Source of the DNA: Fibrobacter sp.
GTDB lineage: Bacteria > Fibrobacterota > Fibrobacteria > Fibrobacterales > Fibrobacteraceae
DNA: 60,623 nt
Reading direction: 5' to 3'
Assembly (NCBI GenBank): GCA_017649565.1
Contig: JAGCGO010000005.1
Coordinates: 1 to 60,623, forward strand
Within the stretch, counting starts at the first letter, position 1, and each line of letters begins with the position of its first letter. The notes below the pieces were generated by a model. That model was not told the origin of the DNA, did not search any database, and saw only the letters and a list, made by a program, of their open reading frames with translations. Positions 34,392 through 42,957 of this stretch are shown piece by piece. The translations under genes were made by a program, and so were the position numbers.

Positions 34392-35060
34392 ATGAACGAG
34401 TCGATAAGCCAGATGCTCCACAGGCTCCCCTTCTGGGAAAACCTTTCGCCGGACGAGAAGGCGACCGTCTCGCTGCGCGCGGTCACGAAGCGCTTCGCCA
34501 AGGGCCAACTCGTGACCAGCAACAGTTCCACGTGCCTCGGGATAGTCCTTATCCTGAGCGGGGCGATCCGCGTCGGCCTGGTGTCGGACGAGGGCCGCGA
34601 AATCACGCTCTACCGCGCCGGCGAGGGCGACGTGTGCGTATCGACCGCGTCGTGCGTCATCCGCCAGCTGACATTCGACACCGAAGTCACCGCCGACAGG
34701 GACACCGCCGTCTTGGTGGTCCCCTCGTCCGTTTGCGCGAAGCTGATGGAATCCAACGTCCACGTGCGCGCATTCGTTTTCGAGAAGCAGACCGAGCGCT
34801 ACTCGCAAACCGTCTGGGCGATACAGACCATGCTGTTCAAGCGGTTCGACCAGCGGCTCGCCACGTACCTCGTCTCGGAGCACGACCGTACCGGCAGCGC
34901 CGAGGTCAAGAAGACCCAGGAAGAAATCGCCCGCGAAGTGAATTCCGCCCGCGAGGTGGTCGCCCGCATGCTCCGCGAATTCTCGGCCAGGGGCCTCGTC
35001 GAAATCAAGCGCGGCACCATCAGGCTCCGCGACATCGAGGGCCTGAGGAAGATCGGGTAG
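34392..35060 (+). CDS. Crp/Fnr-family transcriptional regulator
   Basis: A 222-residue regulator: a cyclic-nucleotide-binding-like beta-roll in the first 120 residues ([56 protein letters not shown]) and a C-terminal winged helix with [20 protein letters not shown] then [20 protein letters not shown]. There are Cys residues at SCVIRQL but no N-terminal four-Cys Fe-S motif, so it is not FNR itself; the layout resembles regulators of the FnrN/ArcR or redox type next to thioredoxin genes. TATATT lies 6 nt before the ATG, with no Shine-Dalgarno. Confidence 0.88.
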   Translation: MNESISQMLHRLPFWENLSPDEKATVSLRAVTKRFAKGQLVTSNSSTCLGIVLILSGAIRVGLVSDEGREITLYRAGEGDVCVSTASCVIRQLTFDTEVTADRDTAVLVVPSSVCAKLMESNVHVRAFVFEKQTERYSQTVWAIQTMLFKRFDQRLATYLVSEHDRTGSAEVKKTQEEIAREVNSAREVVARMLREFSARGLVEIKRGTIRLRDIEGLRKIG

Positions 35061-35067
35061 AAGTGTT

Positions 35068-35396
35068 CTAGCCCAGGTCTTTAAGTGATGCCCCAAAATG
35101 ATACGCAGTATCGTCGATGAACAAGAAACGGTCGTGCATTCAATAGCGATATTTACCCTAATGGCAGATTCACTTTTCAGGACGGACGACAACATGGCAA
35201 CGCCTTGTTCTGTGAAAGCGAAAGACCTAGATGATGAATGTTTCAGCATTTTGAACCGGTCGCAATTTGCGACCAGTTCCCTAAACTCTGATTTATCGAT
35301 CTGGAAGCAAAAATCTTCCGGAAAACGCTCAATATTGCGTTTTACCTGTTCGTTGATGCGCTTCGTTTCCACCCCGTAGAGCGTCGCCTTTTCTTG
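35068..35396 (-). pseudogene. Decayed ORF6N-domain / PLD-like gene
   Basis: Two frames together recall one gene. The upstream part (35140-35396) reads [33 protein letters not shown] and [18 protein letters not shown], the ORF6N (phage KilA-like) domain, lacking its first 25 or so residues. In another frame, 35068-35139 reads [20 protein letters not shown], the tail of the PLD-like C-terminal domain of such proteins. The middle 100-150 residues are deleted and a frameshift joins the ends. Not functional as an ORF6N protein. Confidence 0.8.
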
Positions 35397-35432
35397 TCAT
35401 TTTCTGTCACAAACTAAAAACTATATTTCCCT

Positions 35433-35690
35433 CCTGAAGAACCCGGGTCCCCGGTCGGGGCCCGCAACAGAAGGAGGCCGCACACCATGTTCGTCGCGAT
35501 ACTCGCCTGGCTCAAGGGCAAGAAGACCTTCCTGAAGGTCCAGAGCGGCACCGGCGACAACCTGCACGAGGAAGACATCCGGGAAGGGTTCGTCGATTAC
35601 TGCCTGTGGTCCACCTTCCGGCCCGAGAGCATCGACACCGACGGCGAGCTCGACATGGCATGCCTGGACGACGGCATGATCCTGTTCAGG
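35433..35690 (+). repeat. Direct repeat copy A (leader plus 5' part of 100-residue gene)
   Basis: Nearly identical to 37402-37660. The leader contains CCCGGGTCCCCGGTCGGGG, a GC-rich hairpin, and GAAGGAGGCC before the ATG. Divergence starts in the last third of the gene. Confidence 0.85.
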
Positions 35691-35789
35691 GAAAACTGCA
35701 CCCCCGGAGAGGCGCTGGAATCGAGCTACCGGCAAGCCTTCGGCACCGACTTCGACAAGGACGACATCGCGATACTGATGGAAGAATAA
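35487..35789 (+). CDS. Conserved acidic 100-residue protein, copy 1
   Basis: A 100-residue acidic protein, family unknown. It starts MFVAILAWLKGKKTFLKVQS and continues with EEDIREGFVDYCLWSTFRP, ending KDDIAILMEE. A paralogue of the same length at 37458 shares the first 60 residues almost exactly, while the last 35 residues differ, so either the C-terminus is diversifying or gene conversion keeps the front the same. A strong GAAGGAGG ribosome-binding site is used. Each copy is divergent from a RhuM/ORF6N-type gene. The PF-type name and function are not known to me. Confidence 0.7.
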   Translation: MFVAILAWLKGKKTFLKVQSGTGDNLHEEDIREGFVDYCLWSTFRPESIDTDGELDMACLDDGMILFRENCTPGEALESSYRQAFGTDFDKDDIAILMEE

Positions 35790-35819
35790 CAAAACCCCTT
35801 GAATTCGAGGGGTTTGAAA

Positions 35820-36785
35820 TCACCTCCCTTCCATGCTTTCCTGAATTTTCTCGATGACTTCTGCGGGAGTCACAAAGTCCAAGACGCTGAACGCAGTCAT
35901 CTCGTTGCCCATATCCTTGAACGAGGCTCCGAAGTGATACACCTTGTCGTCGACGAGCAAGAAACGGTCGTGAATTGTGCGCATCGTCTTTAAATCCAGG
36001 CCGGGATATTGCTTTTTGTGCAAGTCCGCAGCCGCCCTGAACTCCGGAGTGATACGCGCTGAATAAACAGCCGCCTGCACGCCCTTCGCTCGCATCGCCG
36101 CGAATTTCAGCACCTCGATGGTGGCGAATGGGTCGATGAACGCTACGGAGCGCTTGGCCGACTTTACGAGATCCGCAATCAACACGAACCCGTCAAAACG
36201 GGTTCCTGTCGCGAGAATGCCGCCGGTGGGCGCCTGCGCCGCATTCACGAAGAAGTCTATCCGCTGTTCGACCGCGGAAAGGCGAGAATCCTGTTCGGCG
36301 ACAGACTTCCGGACATCCGCGATTTCCGCACCCTGTCTCTCGATGAGTTGCCGCTGTTCGTGCAGACGGTCCGCAATCTGCAAATCAGTCGAAATCTTCC
36401 GCTGGTTCACGGCATAGCCCTTGAGCATGTAGTCCTTAAGGACTGAAAGCGCCCACTGGCGAAAACGGGTTCCGGCGATTGACTTTACTCGATAGCCGAC
36501 AGAGATGATGACGTCAAGGTTGTAGAATTTTAGCGACCTTGTTACCTCTCTGCATCCTTCATGGGCAACTTGTAAATATTCCTTACAAGTTGAGTCCTTG
36601 TCCAATTCACCTTCTTTGTATATGTTCTTGATGTGAATTGTGATGTTTTGGGGGACTTTGTCAAACAGCATGGCCATTTGCGCCTGCGTAAGCCACACCG
36701 TCTCGTTCTCGACGCGAACCTCCAGCCGCACCTCTCCCTCCGGCTGGTAGAGCACGATTTCGCCTTTTTCTTCGTTTTTCGCCAT
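35820..36785 (-). CDS. RhuM-family protein with PLD-like C-terminal domain
   Basis: About 321 residues from the ATG at 36785 (GAGGTGAAA upstream). The N-terminal half is RhuM-like: GEIVLYQPEGEVRLEVRVEN, ETVWLTQAQMAMLFDKVPQN, YNLDVIISVGYRVKSIAGTR. A coiled coil (EIADVRKSVAEQDSRLSAVE) links to a C-terminal domain with SVAFIDPFATIEVL and IHDRFLLVDDKVYHFGASFK, a degenerate phospholipase-D-like motif. RhuM proteins are common on pathogenicity and defence islands; their function is unclear. It is convergent with copy 1 of the 100-residue gene. Confidence 0.82.
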   Translation of the reverse strand: MAKNEEKGEIVLYQPEGEVRLEVRVENETVWLTQAQMAMLFDKVPQNITIHIKNIYKEGELDKDSTCKEYLQVAHEGCREVTRSLKFYNLDVIISVGYRVKSIAGTRFRQWALSVLKDYMLKGYAVNQRKISTDLQIADRLHEQRQLIERQGAEIADVRKSVAEQDSRLSAVEQRIDFFVNAAQAPTGGILATGTRFDGFVLIADLVKSAKRSVAFIDPFATIEVLKFAAMRAKGVQAAVYSARITPEFRAAADLHKKQYPGLDLKTMRTIHDRFLLVDDKVYHFGASFKDMGNEMTAFSVLDFVTPAEVIEKIQESMEGR

Positions 36786-36878
36786 TTTCACCTCGTTATA
36801 AACAAAAACGGACCACTCCGCTTGCGCGGGAATGATCCGTAATACCACCTTTTCTGGTGCATAGGGCAATATACATAA

Positions 36879-37370
36879 TTATATGTGGAAAAAAAAAGAA
36901 AAATCGGTTTTTCCGATTTTTTTCTCGATGAGTTGCCCCAGTTCGTGCAGACGGTCCGCAATCTGCAAATCCGTCGCAATCTTCCGCTGGTTCACGGCAT
37001 AGCCCTTGAGCATGTAGTCTTTAAGGACGTGATTTGCCCACTGGCGAAAACGCGTGCCAGCAATAGATTTAACGCGATAGCCGACAGAGATGATTACGTC
37101 AAGGTTGTACAGGACGACCTCAGAAATCTGCATTTTCCCTTTAATTGCGCCATGGGGAGTGGTATGTGCAAAATTTGCACATACCACTTTTGAATCCAGT
37201 TCGCCCTCCTTAAACACGTTTTTGATATGCTTTGCGATGACGGAACGCTCTCTTTCGAACAGCGCAGCCATCTGCGCCTGCGTAAGCCATACCGTCTCAT
37301 TCTCGACGCGCACCTCCAGCCGCACCTCTCCCTCCGGCTGGTAGAGCACGATTTCGCCATTCATTGTCAC
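36879..37370 (-). CDS. Truncated RhuM-family protein
   Basis: A 163-residue copy of the RhuM N-terminal domain (GEIVLYQPEGEVRLEVRVEN, TQAQMAALFERERSVIAKHI, SVGYRVKSIAGTRFRQWANH) that stops soon after the start of the coiled coil. It is highly similar to the first half of the neighbouring gene at 35820-36785 in the framework but different in the FERERS... and TTPHGAIKG parts. Its last residues are encoded by a terminator hairpin. It looks like a 3'-truncated duplicate, perhaps still expressed. The start may be the ATG at 37364. Confidence 0.7.
   Translation of the reverse strand: MTMNGEIVLYQPEGEVRLEVRVENETVWLTQAQMAALFERERSVIAKHIKNVFKEGELDSKVVCANFAHTTPHGAIKGKMQISEVVLYNLDVIISVGYRVKSIAGTRFRQWANHVLKDYMLKGYAVNQRKIATDLQIADRLHELGQLIEKKIGKTDFSFFFHI
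36886..36922 (-). terminator. Terminator inside the 3' end of the truncated RhuM gene
   Basis: AAAATCGG / CCGATTTT around TTTTT; on the minus strand the stem is followed by a long T-rich run (TTTTCTTTTTTTTT). The hairpin lies in the last 15 codons of the truncated gene. Confidence 0.65.
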
Positions 37371-37401
37371 TTTCTGTCACTACTGAAACCTATATTTATT
37401 C

Positions 37402-37660
37402 CCTGAAGAACCCGGGTCCCCGGTCGGGGGGCCCGCAACAGAAGGAGGCCGCACACCATGTTCGTCGCGATACTCGCCTGGCTCAAGGGCAAGAAGACCT
37501 TCCTGAAGGTCCAGAGCGGCATCGGCGACAACCTGAACGAGGAAGACATCCGGGAAGGGTTCGTCGATTACTGCCTGTGGTCCACCTTCCGGCCCGAGAG
37601 CATCGACACCGACGGCGAGCTTGACATGGAATGCCTGGACGGCGGGATGTTCCTCTTCAG
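37402..37660 (+). repeat. Direct repeat copy B
   Basis: Second copy of the repeat at 35433-35690: same GC-rich leader hairpin and same first 60 codons of the 100-residue gene. The promoter-proximal side also resembles copy A (TTTCTGTCAC followed by CTATATTT). Confidence 0.85.
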
Positions 37661-37760
37661 GGAGAGCCCCGACGCGATGGCCGCGCTGCGCGCCTGCTAC
37701 ACCCAGGCCACCGGCGACGCGTACGACGAGGACGACGTGACCGTGCTCCTGGAGGAATGA
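37458..37760 (+). CDS. Conserved acidic 100-residue protein, copy 2
   Basis: Paralogue of the 35487 gene: same length, same N-terminal 60 residues with few changes (QSGIGDNLNEEDIREGFVDY), but a distinct C-terminus (MAALRACYTQATGDAYDEDD). The same GAAGGAGG ribosome-binding site and GC-rich leader are present. It stands divergent from the truncated RhuM gene. The pairing of this gene with RhuM-type genes twice in 2.5 kb suggests that they move or duplicate as a unit. Confidence 0.7.
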   Translation: MFVAILAWLKGKKTFLKVQSGIGDNLNEEDIREGFVDYCLWSTFRPESIDTDGELDMECLDGGMFLFRESPDAMAALRACYTQATGDAYDEDDVTVLLEE

Positions 37761-37813
37761 CCTTGGCGGGGGAGGAATCCCCCCCTAAAACCCCCGGATG
37801 TATATTTCAAGCT

Positions 37814-38557
37814 ATGAAACGAAATACGAAAGCAAATCACTCTTTTCCGCAATGCTTAATCAAGCAATGGATTGACAACGCAGGACATGCACATCCAAAT
37901 ACTGTATGGATATGCGACAAGGAATACAATGTTAAAGAAAAAGGCGTGGGCAATATATGCTACGAGAATAATCAATACACACAAAATACGGAGGAATCGA
38001 CCAGCAAAGATGATAAACTGCTTTCGAAATATGTTAGGGAAATCGATGCCGCAGAACGCATCGACGAAAAAACGAAAGTGTTTCAGGACATCCGATTTTT
38101 GCAGTTGGTCTATAAACTCCTTTGCAGGACAAAAGCCATAAACAATCTTTTTGTCAACGAGACGTATGAAAGCCTGACCTTTGCAAAAGACCTGTATACT
38201 CCAGGAAAAGTTCTACCAAACGGCCTTACGACCGACAAGCTTTTGAAACAGACCGTAAATTTTTACCTGTTGGTAGAAGGCAATGACGACTGGACGAAAA
38301 TAGATTACCACTTCATGGTCAACCGAACCGACAAAAGATTTGTCCTTGCCGACAATATTAAAGATAAATTAATATTAAGTCTTTCCCCGAACCTCTGCGT
38401 CGGCCTTTCCTTGAACAAACAAAATGCCAGCAAAATCGCAGTTATAACCCATGAAATTGAAGATGAAGATTTCATCGTAAGGCTGAATAAAAAAATGCTA
38501 GAAGGCTGCGATAAATTCGCCGTTTTCTACCAAAAAAGCGACTTAAGGATGGTTTAA
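37814..38557 (+). CDS. DUF4238-like protein
   Basis: A 247-residue protein from the ATG at 37814; the frame is open upstream but that part shadows the previous gene. The N-terminus NHSFPQCLIKQWIDNAG and following VWICDKEYN resemble the DUF4238 pattern (H..P..YL..F). A central helical region (TKVFQDIRFLQLVYKLLCRT) and a C-terminal beta part with FVLADNIKDKLILSLSPN follow. DUF4238 genes are often on accessory islands and function is unknown. TATATT lies 7 nt before the ATG without a Shine-Dalgarno. The base composition drops toward that of the island that follows. Confidence 0.6.
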   Translation: MKRNTKANHSFPQCLIKQWIDNAGHAHPNTVWICDKEYNVKEKGVGNICYENNQYTQNTEESTSKDDKLLSKYVREIDAAERIDEKTKVFQDIRFLQLVYKLLCRTKAINNLFVNETYESLTFAKDLYTPGKVLPNGLTTDKLLKQTVNFYLLVEGNDDWTKIDYHFMVNRTDKRFVLADNIKDKLILSLSPNLCVGLSLNKQNASKIAVITHEIEDEDFIVRLNKKMLEGCDKFAVFYQKSDLRMV

Positions 38558-38680
38558 GCCCCTTATACCTTGAACCTAGACCCGAAGCTAGGCTTGATGG
38601 GCTGGTTAGAGGCCAAATATAAGCGAAAAGGGAATGAATATATATCTTTAAAGTTGTCAAAAGAGTATTTTTAAAACAAC

Positions 38681-40177
38681 ATGAATTTGAAGCATAATCT
38701 GACTAAAAACGAACCTGCCGCCCATGAGTTGTCAAACTCCATGCGCTGCATGGGATATTCTTTAGAATCCGCAATCGCAGATATTGTGGATAATAGTATT
38801 ACTGCAAAAGCGACAGAGATAGAAATTAAATTCCCGGTTTCTCCAGAAGAAGTATATATCGCCATTTGTGATAATGGGAATGGCATGACCAAAGAAGAAC
38901 TCTTTGACGCAATGAAATATGGCAGCACATTAAAGGGGAAAGAAAGGGCTGAAGATGATTTAGGGCGCTTTGGCATGGGTTTGAAATCCGCATCTCATTC
39001 CCAATGTCGCCGATTAAGTGTCGTCAGCAAAAAAAATGGGAAGGTTTCGGCTTATGTTTGGGATTTAGATGTTATCGATGAAAAACATGATTGGTTGATG
39101 ATCGATTGCACAGACAGAGAAATCGCACAAATCCCATTTATCGATTATTTAGACAAAAAAACATCTGGAACAGTTGTTGTTTGGCAAGATTTTGATTTCA
39201 TTAGAAAAGAGGCTGGCGAAGAATACGGAGAAATTGTTCGTCAACAAGATGACGTGGCCAACTATCTGTCTCTTATTTTCCATCGATTCTTGTCTAAAGA
39301 CAAAAAAGATCGTCTGTCAATAAGGATAAATAATTTTCAGTTAGAACCATTAGATCCCTTTTTGGAGAACCATCCTAAAACATCCGTAAAGAAAAGCATC
39401 TCAATTCCCGTAAAGGACAGTAGCGGAATTGAACGAATGATTTCTATTCAACCATATATATTACCTTTCCAAAAAGATCTAACGAAAGAAGATGAGAAAA
39501 AATCTGGTGGTGTGGAAAATTATAGGACAAAACAGGGCTTTTACATCTATAGAAATGAACGCTTGATAATTTGGGGAACATGGTTTAATCGCCATCGTGA
39601 CGAACTAACAAAATATGCTCGAATCAAAGTTGATATTCCAAATACATTAGATGATGTTTGGGGTATCGATATAAAAAAACAGAACGCAAAAATCCCTGCA
39701 AGTATTCGCCAGCGTTTAACACGAGCGGTTGACGAAGCTATGGATGCTTCTATAAAAAAACAGCAATACCGTGGGCGTATTGCGAAAGTTGATAACGATT
39801 TGGATTATATATGGAATAGGATTGATAATCGCGGATATTATACTTATTCCATTAACCGAGAATCAAAGATTTTTAAACTGATATCCGAGAAAATAAATGA
39901 TGACGCCAAAGCATATTTTGATTTGTTCTTAGAAGAAGTCGAACGTAATATTCCATATCATCAAATATATTTGGATAAGTCACGAAATATTGTTGATGAA
40001 AATGATAATGAAGAACGAATTGCGGATGTCATGAATAAAGCTAGGTTATTTTTTACAATGGTACAGGATTTGAATCCGTCTCTGTCTAAGGAGCAAATTG
40101 TAGAAAATATGTTTAAATCGGAACCGTTCTGCAATTATATGGATTTGAAAAAGAAAGTTTTGGAGGAATGCAAATGA
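38681..40177 (+). CDS. MORC-like GHKL ATPase of a restriction/defence system
   Basis: A 498-residue ATPase of the Hsp90/MutL/MORC (GHKL) superfamily. The Bergerat motifs are intact: N-box ESAIADIVDNSI with Asn38, G1 CDNGNGM (64-69, after ALIC), and G2 DLGRFGMGLKSAS (94-105). A transducer-like region follows with FYIYRNERLIIWGTWFNRHR and a basic ITK-type Lys/Arg. Such paraMORC ATPases occur in restriction clusters with Z1 helicases and PD-(D/E)XK nucleases. It opens the island operon; its stop overlaps the Z1 start as ATGA. The role in loop capture or target gating on DNA is inference from the family. Confidence 0.88.
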   Translation: MNLKHNLTKNEPAAHELSNSMRCMGYSLESAIADIVDNSITAKATEIEIKFPVSPEEVYIAICDNGNGMTKEELFDAMKYGSTLKGKERAEDDLGRFGMGLKSASHSQCRRLSVVSKKNGKVSAYVWDLDVIDEKHDWLMIDCTDREIAQIPFIDYLDKKTSGTVVVWQDFDFIRKEAGEEYGEIVRQQDDVANYLSLIFHRFLSKDKKDRLSIRINNFQLEPLDPFLENHPKTSVKKSISIPVKDSSGIERMISIQPYILPFQKDLTKEDEKKSGGVENYRTKQGFYIYRNERLIIWGTWFNRHRDELTKYARIKVDIPNTLDDVWGIDIKKQNAKIPASIRQRLTRAVDEAMDASIKKQQYRGRIAKVDNDLDYIWNRIDNRGYYTYSINRESKIFKLISEKINDDAKAYFDLFLEEVERNIPYHQIYLDKSRNIVDENDNEERIADVMNKARLFFTMVQDLNPSLSKEQIVENMFKSEPFCNYMDLKKKVLEECK

Positions 40178-42957
40178 GCGTTGATCACGAAAAAATAAAC
40201 AATCTTATGCTCTCTGCAATGTCTCTTATTAAGGCAAGCAACTGGGATGAAAAGAAAATAACCGAAGATGAGATTGAAAAGGTAATAGAACGCTCCAGCC
40301 TTTATTTAGGCTATTCGCTTTCACCTGAGGAATTTGACGCCTTTAAAAATGAACTCCAGTATAGATATCAAGTCTTCTGTGCTCCAGGACAAAGCATACT
40401 TAATGATTATGAACAAGAAGAATGGTACAGCGAATGCAAATCAGAATTGGATCATAAGTTTTGGAATAGATATAAAACTTTTTTGATTGAAACAAAACAT
40501 TTTAGTCCTAATGTGGTGAGTACTCTTGGTGATGAAACGCTAGATGAGAAAATAATGAATTGTATTGGAAATCCGAAGTCGGAAAAGGGTTTCTTAAAAC
40601 GAGGCTTGATTATAGGTGATGTGCAGTCTGGAAAAACTTCCACGTATATTGGTTTGATGTGTAAAGCTGCAGATGCAGGTTATAAGGTCTTTATATTGTT
40701 AACGGGAACTACAGAGTCTTTACGTCGCCAAACTCAGGAACGTGTTGAAGAAGGCTTCATAGGCGTTGACATGTCTAACAAAGGAAATATCCGCATTGGC
40801 GTTGGCTTGGATGGGAAGCCTTTGTTTGCAAAAGCCATGACATCTCGAGAAAGAGATTTTGTTGGAGGTGTGAATACAATAGCAGATAGTCTTGCAGGCA
40901 ATAACCAAGCGGTTGTTTTTGTGATCAAGAAAAATACGACGGCACTGTCGAATCTTACAGACTGGCTAATTGAATTAAATCTTGACCCTCGAACCAATAA
41001 AATTGATCAGCCGATGCTTATTATTGATGATGAGGCTGATAACGCTTCTATTAATACAAGTAAAAATAAAGAAGACCCTACTGTAATAAATAAAAAAATA
41101 CGAAAATTAGCCAGTGTGTTTACGAAATCAAATTATGTAGGGTTTACGGCGACTCCATTTGCGAATGTTTTTATTGATCCTGTAACGACAAAAGAAATGA
41201 AAACGCAGGATTTGTTTCCTGAGGATTTCATTGTAGCACTGCAGTCCCCCAATAATTACGTTGGGGCGACAAGAACGTTTGCACTGGGTGGCGAATTTCG
41301 AAACCAATTGGTATATATAAAAGATGCTGGAGAGACAGAAAAAGATGGGAAGCCTTTTTATTATAAACACAAGAAAGATTGGCGAGGTCCCCTGCCAGAA
41401 AGTCTTACTGATTCTATATACGCATTTTATATTGCGAATGCTTTGCGAGACCTTCGTGGAGATGAAAAAGAACATCGCTCTATGCTTGTGAATATTTCTC
41501 GATTTATTCCTGTGCAAAAGTATATAAAAGAAGAAATTGAGAAAATACATGATTCTGCATATCGCGCAATTAAATTCAATTTAAAAGGCTGTGCGAGTGA
41601 TGACGCAGACCCTGTTTTAAGGAGAATTCGAGAAGTTTTCAAACGCTATTATCCATCAGTAGAGTTTTCGTGGAAAGAAATCGCCAAAAAGCTATTCCAG
41701 TCTATTGAGGATATAAAAATTCGTGTTGTTAACAGCTCGAAGCAGTCGGAAAAATTGATTTATCCTAAAAATGAATCTTTACGGGTTATTGCTATTGGAG
41801 GTTTGGCGCTTTCGCGAGGATTGACTTTAGAAGGTTTGATTGTTAGTTATTTCTATAGGAATACAAATACCTATGATGTTTTGATGCAGATGGGACGATG
41901 GTTTGGCTATAGAAAAAATTATGAAGATTTGTTTAGAATTTGGATTGCCGAACGATCTGCTGACTGGTATGCTGAAATTGCCGAGGCCACGGAGCAATTG
42001 AAATTAGACATGAATGATATGTGCGAAAGAAAATGCAAGCCGATAGATTTTGGCATTCGCGTTAGAAACGATTCGGAAGATCTGAAGATTACGTCGTATA
42101 ATAAAATGAGAAATACGACAGATTTCTACGAAGTAGATGATTTTTTTGGAAAATGCGTGGAGACCCCGTATTTGGAAGCAGATGCGAAAAAATTGATAAA
42201 GAATTATTGTGCTGTAGAAAATTTGATCAATAAATGCAAAAAGAATGGACTTGATTTAAACCAAGTGACTAGTCAACTCAGTGGATGTGGAAAGCATTAT
42301 ATTATTCAAGATGTACCAAAAGATTACATAAAAAGCTTTATGCGGAATATTACTGTATCAAAGTCTTGTCGTTACTTTGATCCGAATCAAATTGTACAGT
42401 TTATAGATGATAATTATGATGATATAGTAGATGATTTTGACGTTGCATTTATGGAGGGTAGAGATTCTTCATCTACAACGATTGTAGATGGGAAAAAAAT
42501 TCAGCTAGTCCAAAGAGGCGGGTGTGGATTTGATGCGGCTGGCAAAAAAATTAAGATCGGGGAACGTGGCAAATTAAGTGGACCTGGTGATGGAAAAATT
42601 GGCATTGTAGATTATAATGATAAAACGGCAGAAGATATTGTTGATGAGCTGAAAACGGTATACAGTGAATCTCCAGATGCAGTGAAAAGTTTGCCAACGG
42701 AAGCGTATTTTAAATATGTTAAAGATCGAAAACCTATGTTGATGATTTATTTATTGAATTTGGAGATGAAAAGTGAGGATGCATCATTTAATAGGATAAA
42801 GAAAGAAATGGGAGAAATCCCGTTTACTGCATTTTATGTAGGTTTCCCTAAAATTGACGATACATCTTCAAAACGTCGTGCTGTCAAACACAAAGTCAAT
42901 AAAACATATAACTATTATGATCGTCATTCTAACGAAGAATTAGAAGAGGTTGAATAA
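40174..42957 (+). CDS. Z1-domain SF2 helicase-like protein
   Basis: A 927-residue protein. Walker A is GDVQSGKTSTYI near residues 148-159, Walker B IIDDEADNASI near 283-293, SAT-like motif GFTATPFANVF near 323-333, and the late helicase motif LMQMGRWFGYR near 570-580. This is the Z1 domain (PF10593) of the SF2 group, found in restriction islands with MORC-type ATPases. The start at 40174 is preferred over 40168 because GGAGG lies 8-9 nt before it; it forms ATGA with the previous stop. It is probably the DNA translocase of the system. The gene ends TAATG with the next. Confidence 0.9.
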   Translation: MSVDHEKINNLMLSAMSLIKASNWDEKKITEDEIEKVIERSSLYLGYSLSPEEFDAFKNELQYRYQVFCAPGQSILNDYEQEEWYSECKSELDHKFWNRYKTFLIETKHFSPNVVSTLGDETLDEKIMNCIGNPKSEKGFLKRGLIIGDVQSGKTSTYIGLMCKAADAGYKVFILLTGTTESLRRQTQERVEEGFIGVDMSNKGNIRIGVGLDGKPLFAKAMTSRERDFVGGVNTIADSLAGNNQAVVFVIKKNTTALSNLTDWLIELNLDPRTNKIDQPMLIIDDEADNASINTSKNKEDPTVINKKIRKLASVFTKSNYVGFTATPFANVFIDPVTTKEMKTQDLFPEDFIVALQSPNNYVGATRTFALGGEFRNQLVYIKDAGETEKDGKPFYYKHKKDWRGPLPESLTDSIYAFYIANALRDLRGDEKEHRSMLVNISRFIPVQKYIKEEIEKIHDSAYRAIKFNLKGCASDDADPVLRRIREVFKRYYPSVEFSWKEIAKKLFQSIEDIKIRVVNSSKQSEKLIYPKNESLRVIAIGGLALSRGLTLEGLIVSYFYRNTNTYDVLMQMGRWFGYRKNYEDLFRIWIAERSADWYAEIAEATEQLKLDMNDMCERKCKPIDFGIRVRNDSEDLKITSYNKMRNTTDFYEVDDFFGKCVETPYLEADAKKLIKNYCAVENLINKCKKNGLDLNQVTSQLSGCGKHYIIQDVPKDYIKSFMRNITVSKSCRYFDPNQIVQFIDDNYDDIVDDFDVAFMEGRDSSSTTIVDGKKIQLVQRGGCGFDAAGKKIKIGERGKLSGPGDGKIGIVDYNDKTAEDIVDELKTVYSESPDAVKSLPTEAYFKYVKDRKPMLMIYLLNLEMKSEDASFNRIKKEMGEIPFTAFYVGFPKIDDTSSKRRAVKHKVNKTYNYYDRHSNEELEEVE

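Noticed and set aside
37770..37802. GGGGGA...TCCCCC hairpin as a terminator after the second 100-residue gene
   Set aside because: A stem can form, but there is no T-run on the plus strand, so termination is unsupported.
38558..38680. Promoter of the island operon
   Set aside because: AT-rich with several TATAT stretches and TTGTCA, but no pair with correct spacing can be chosen; the operon must start here or upstream.
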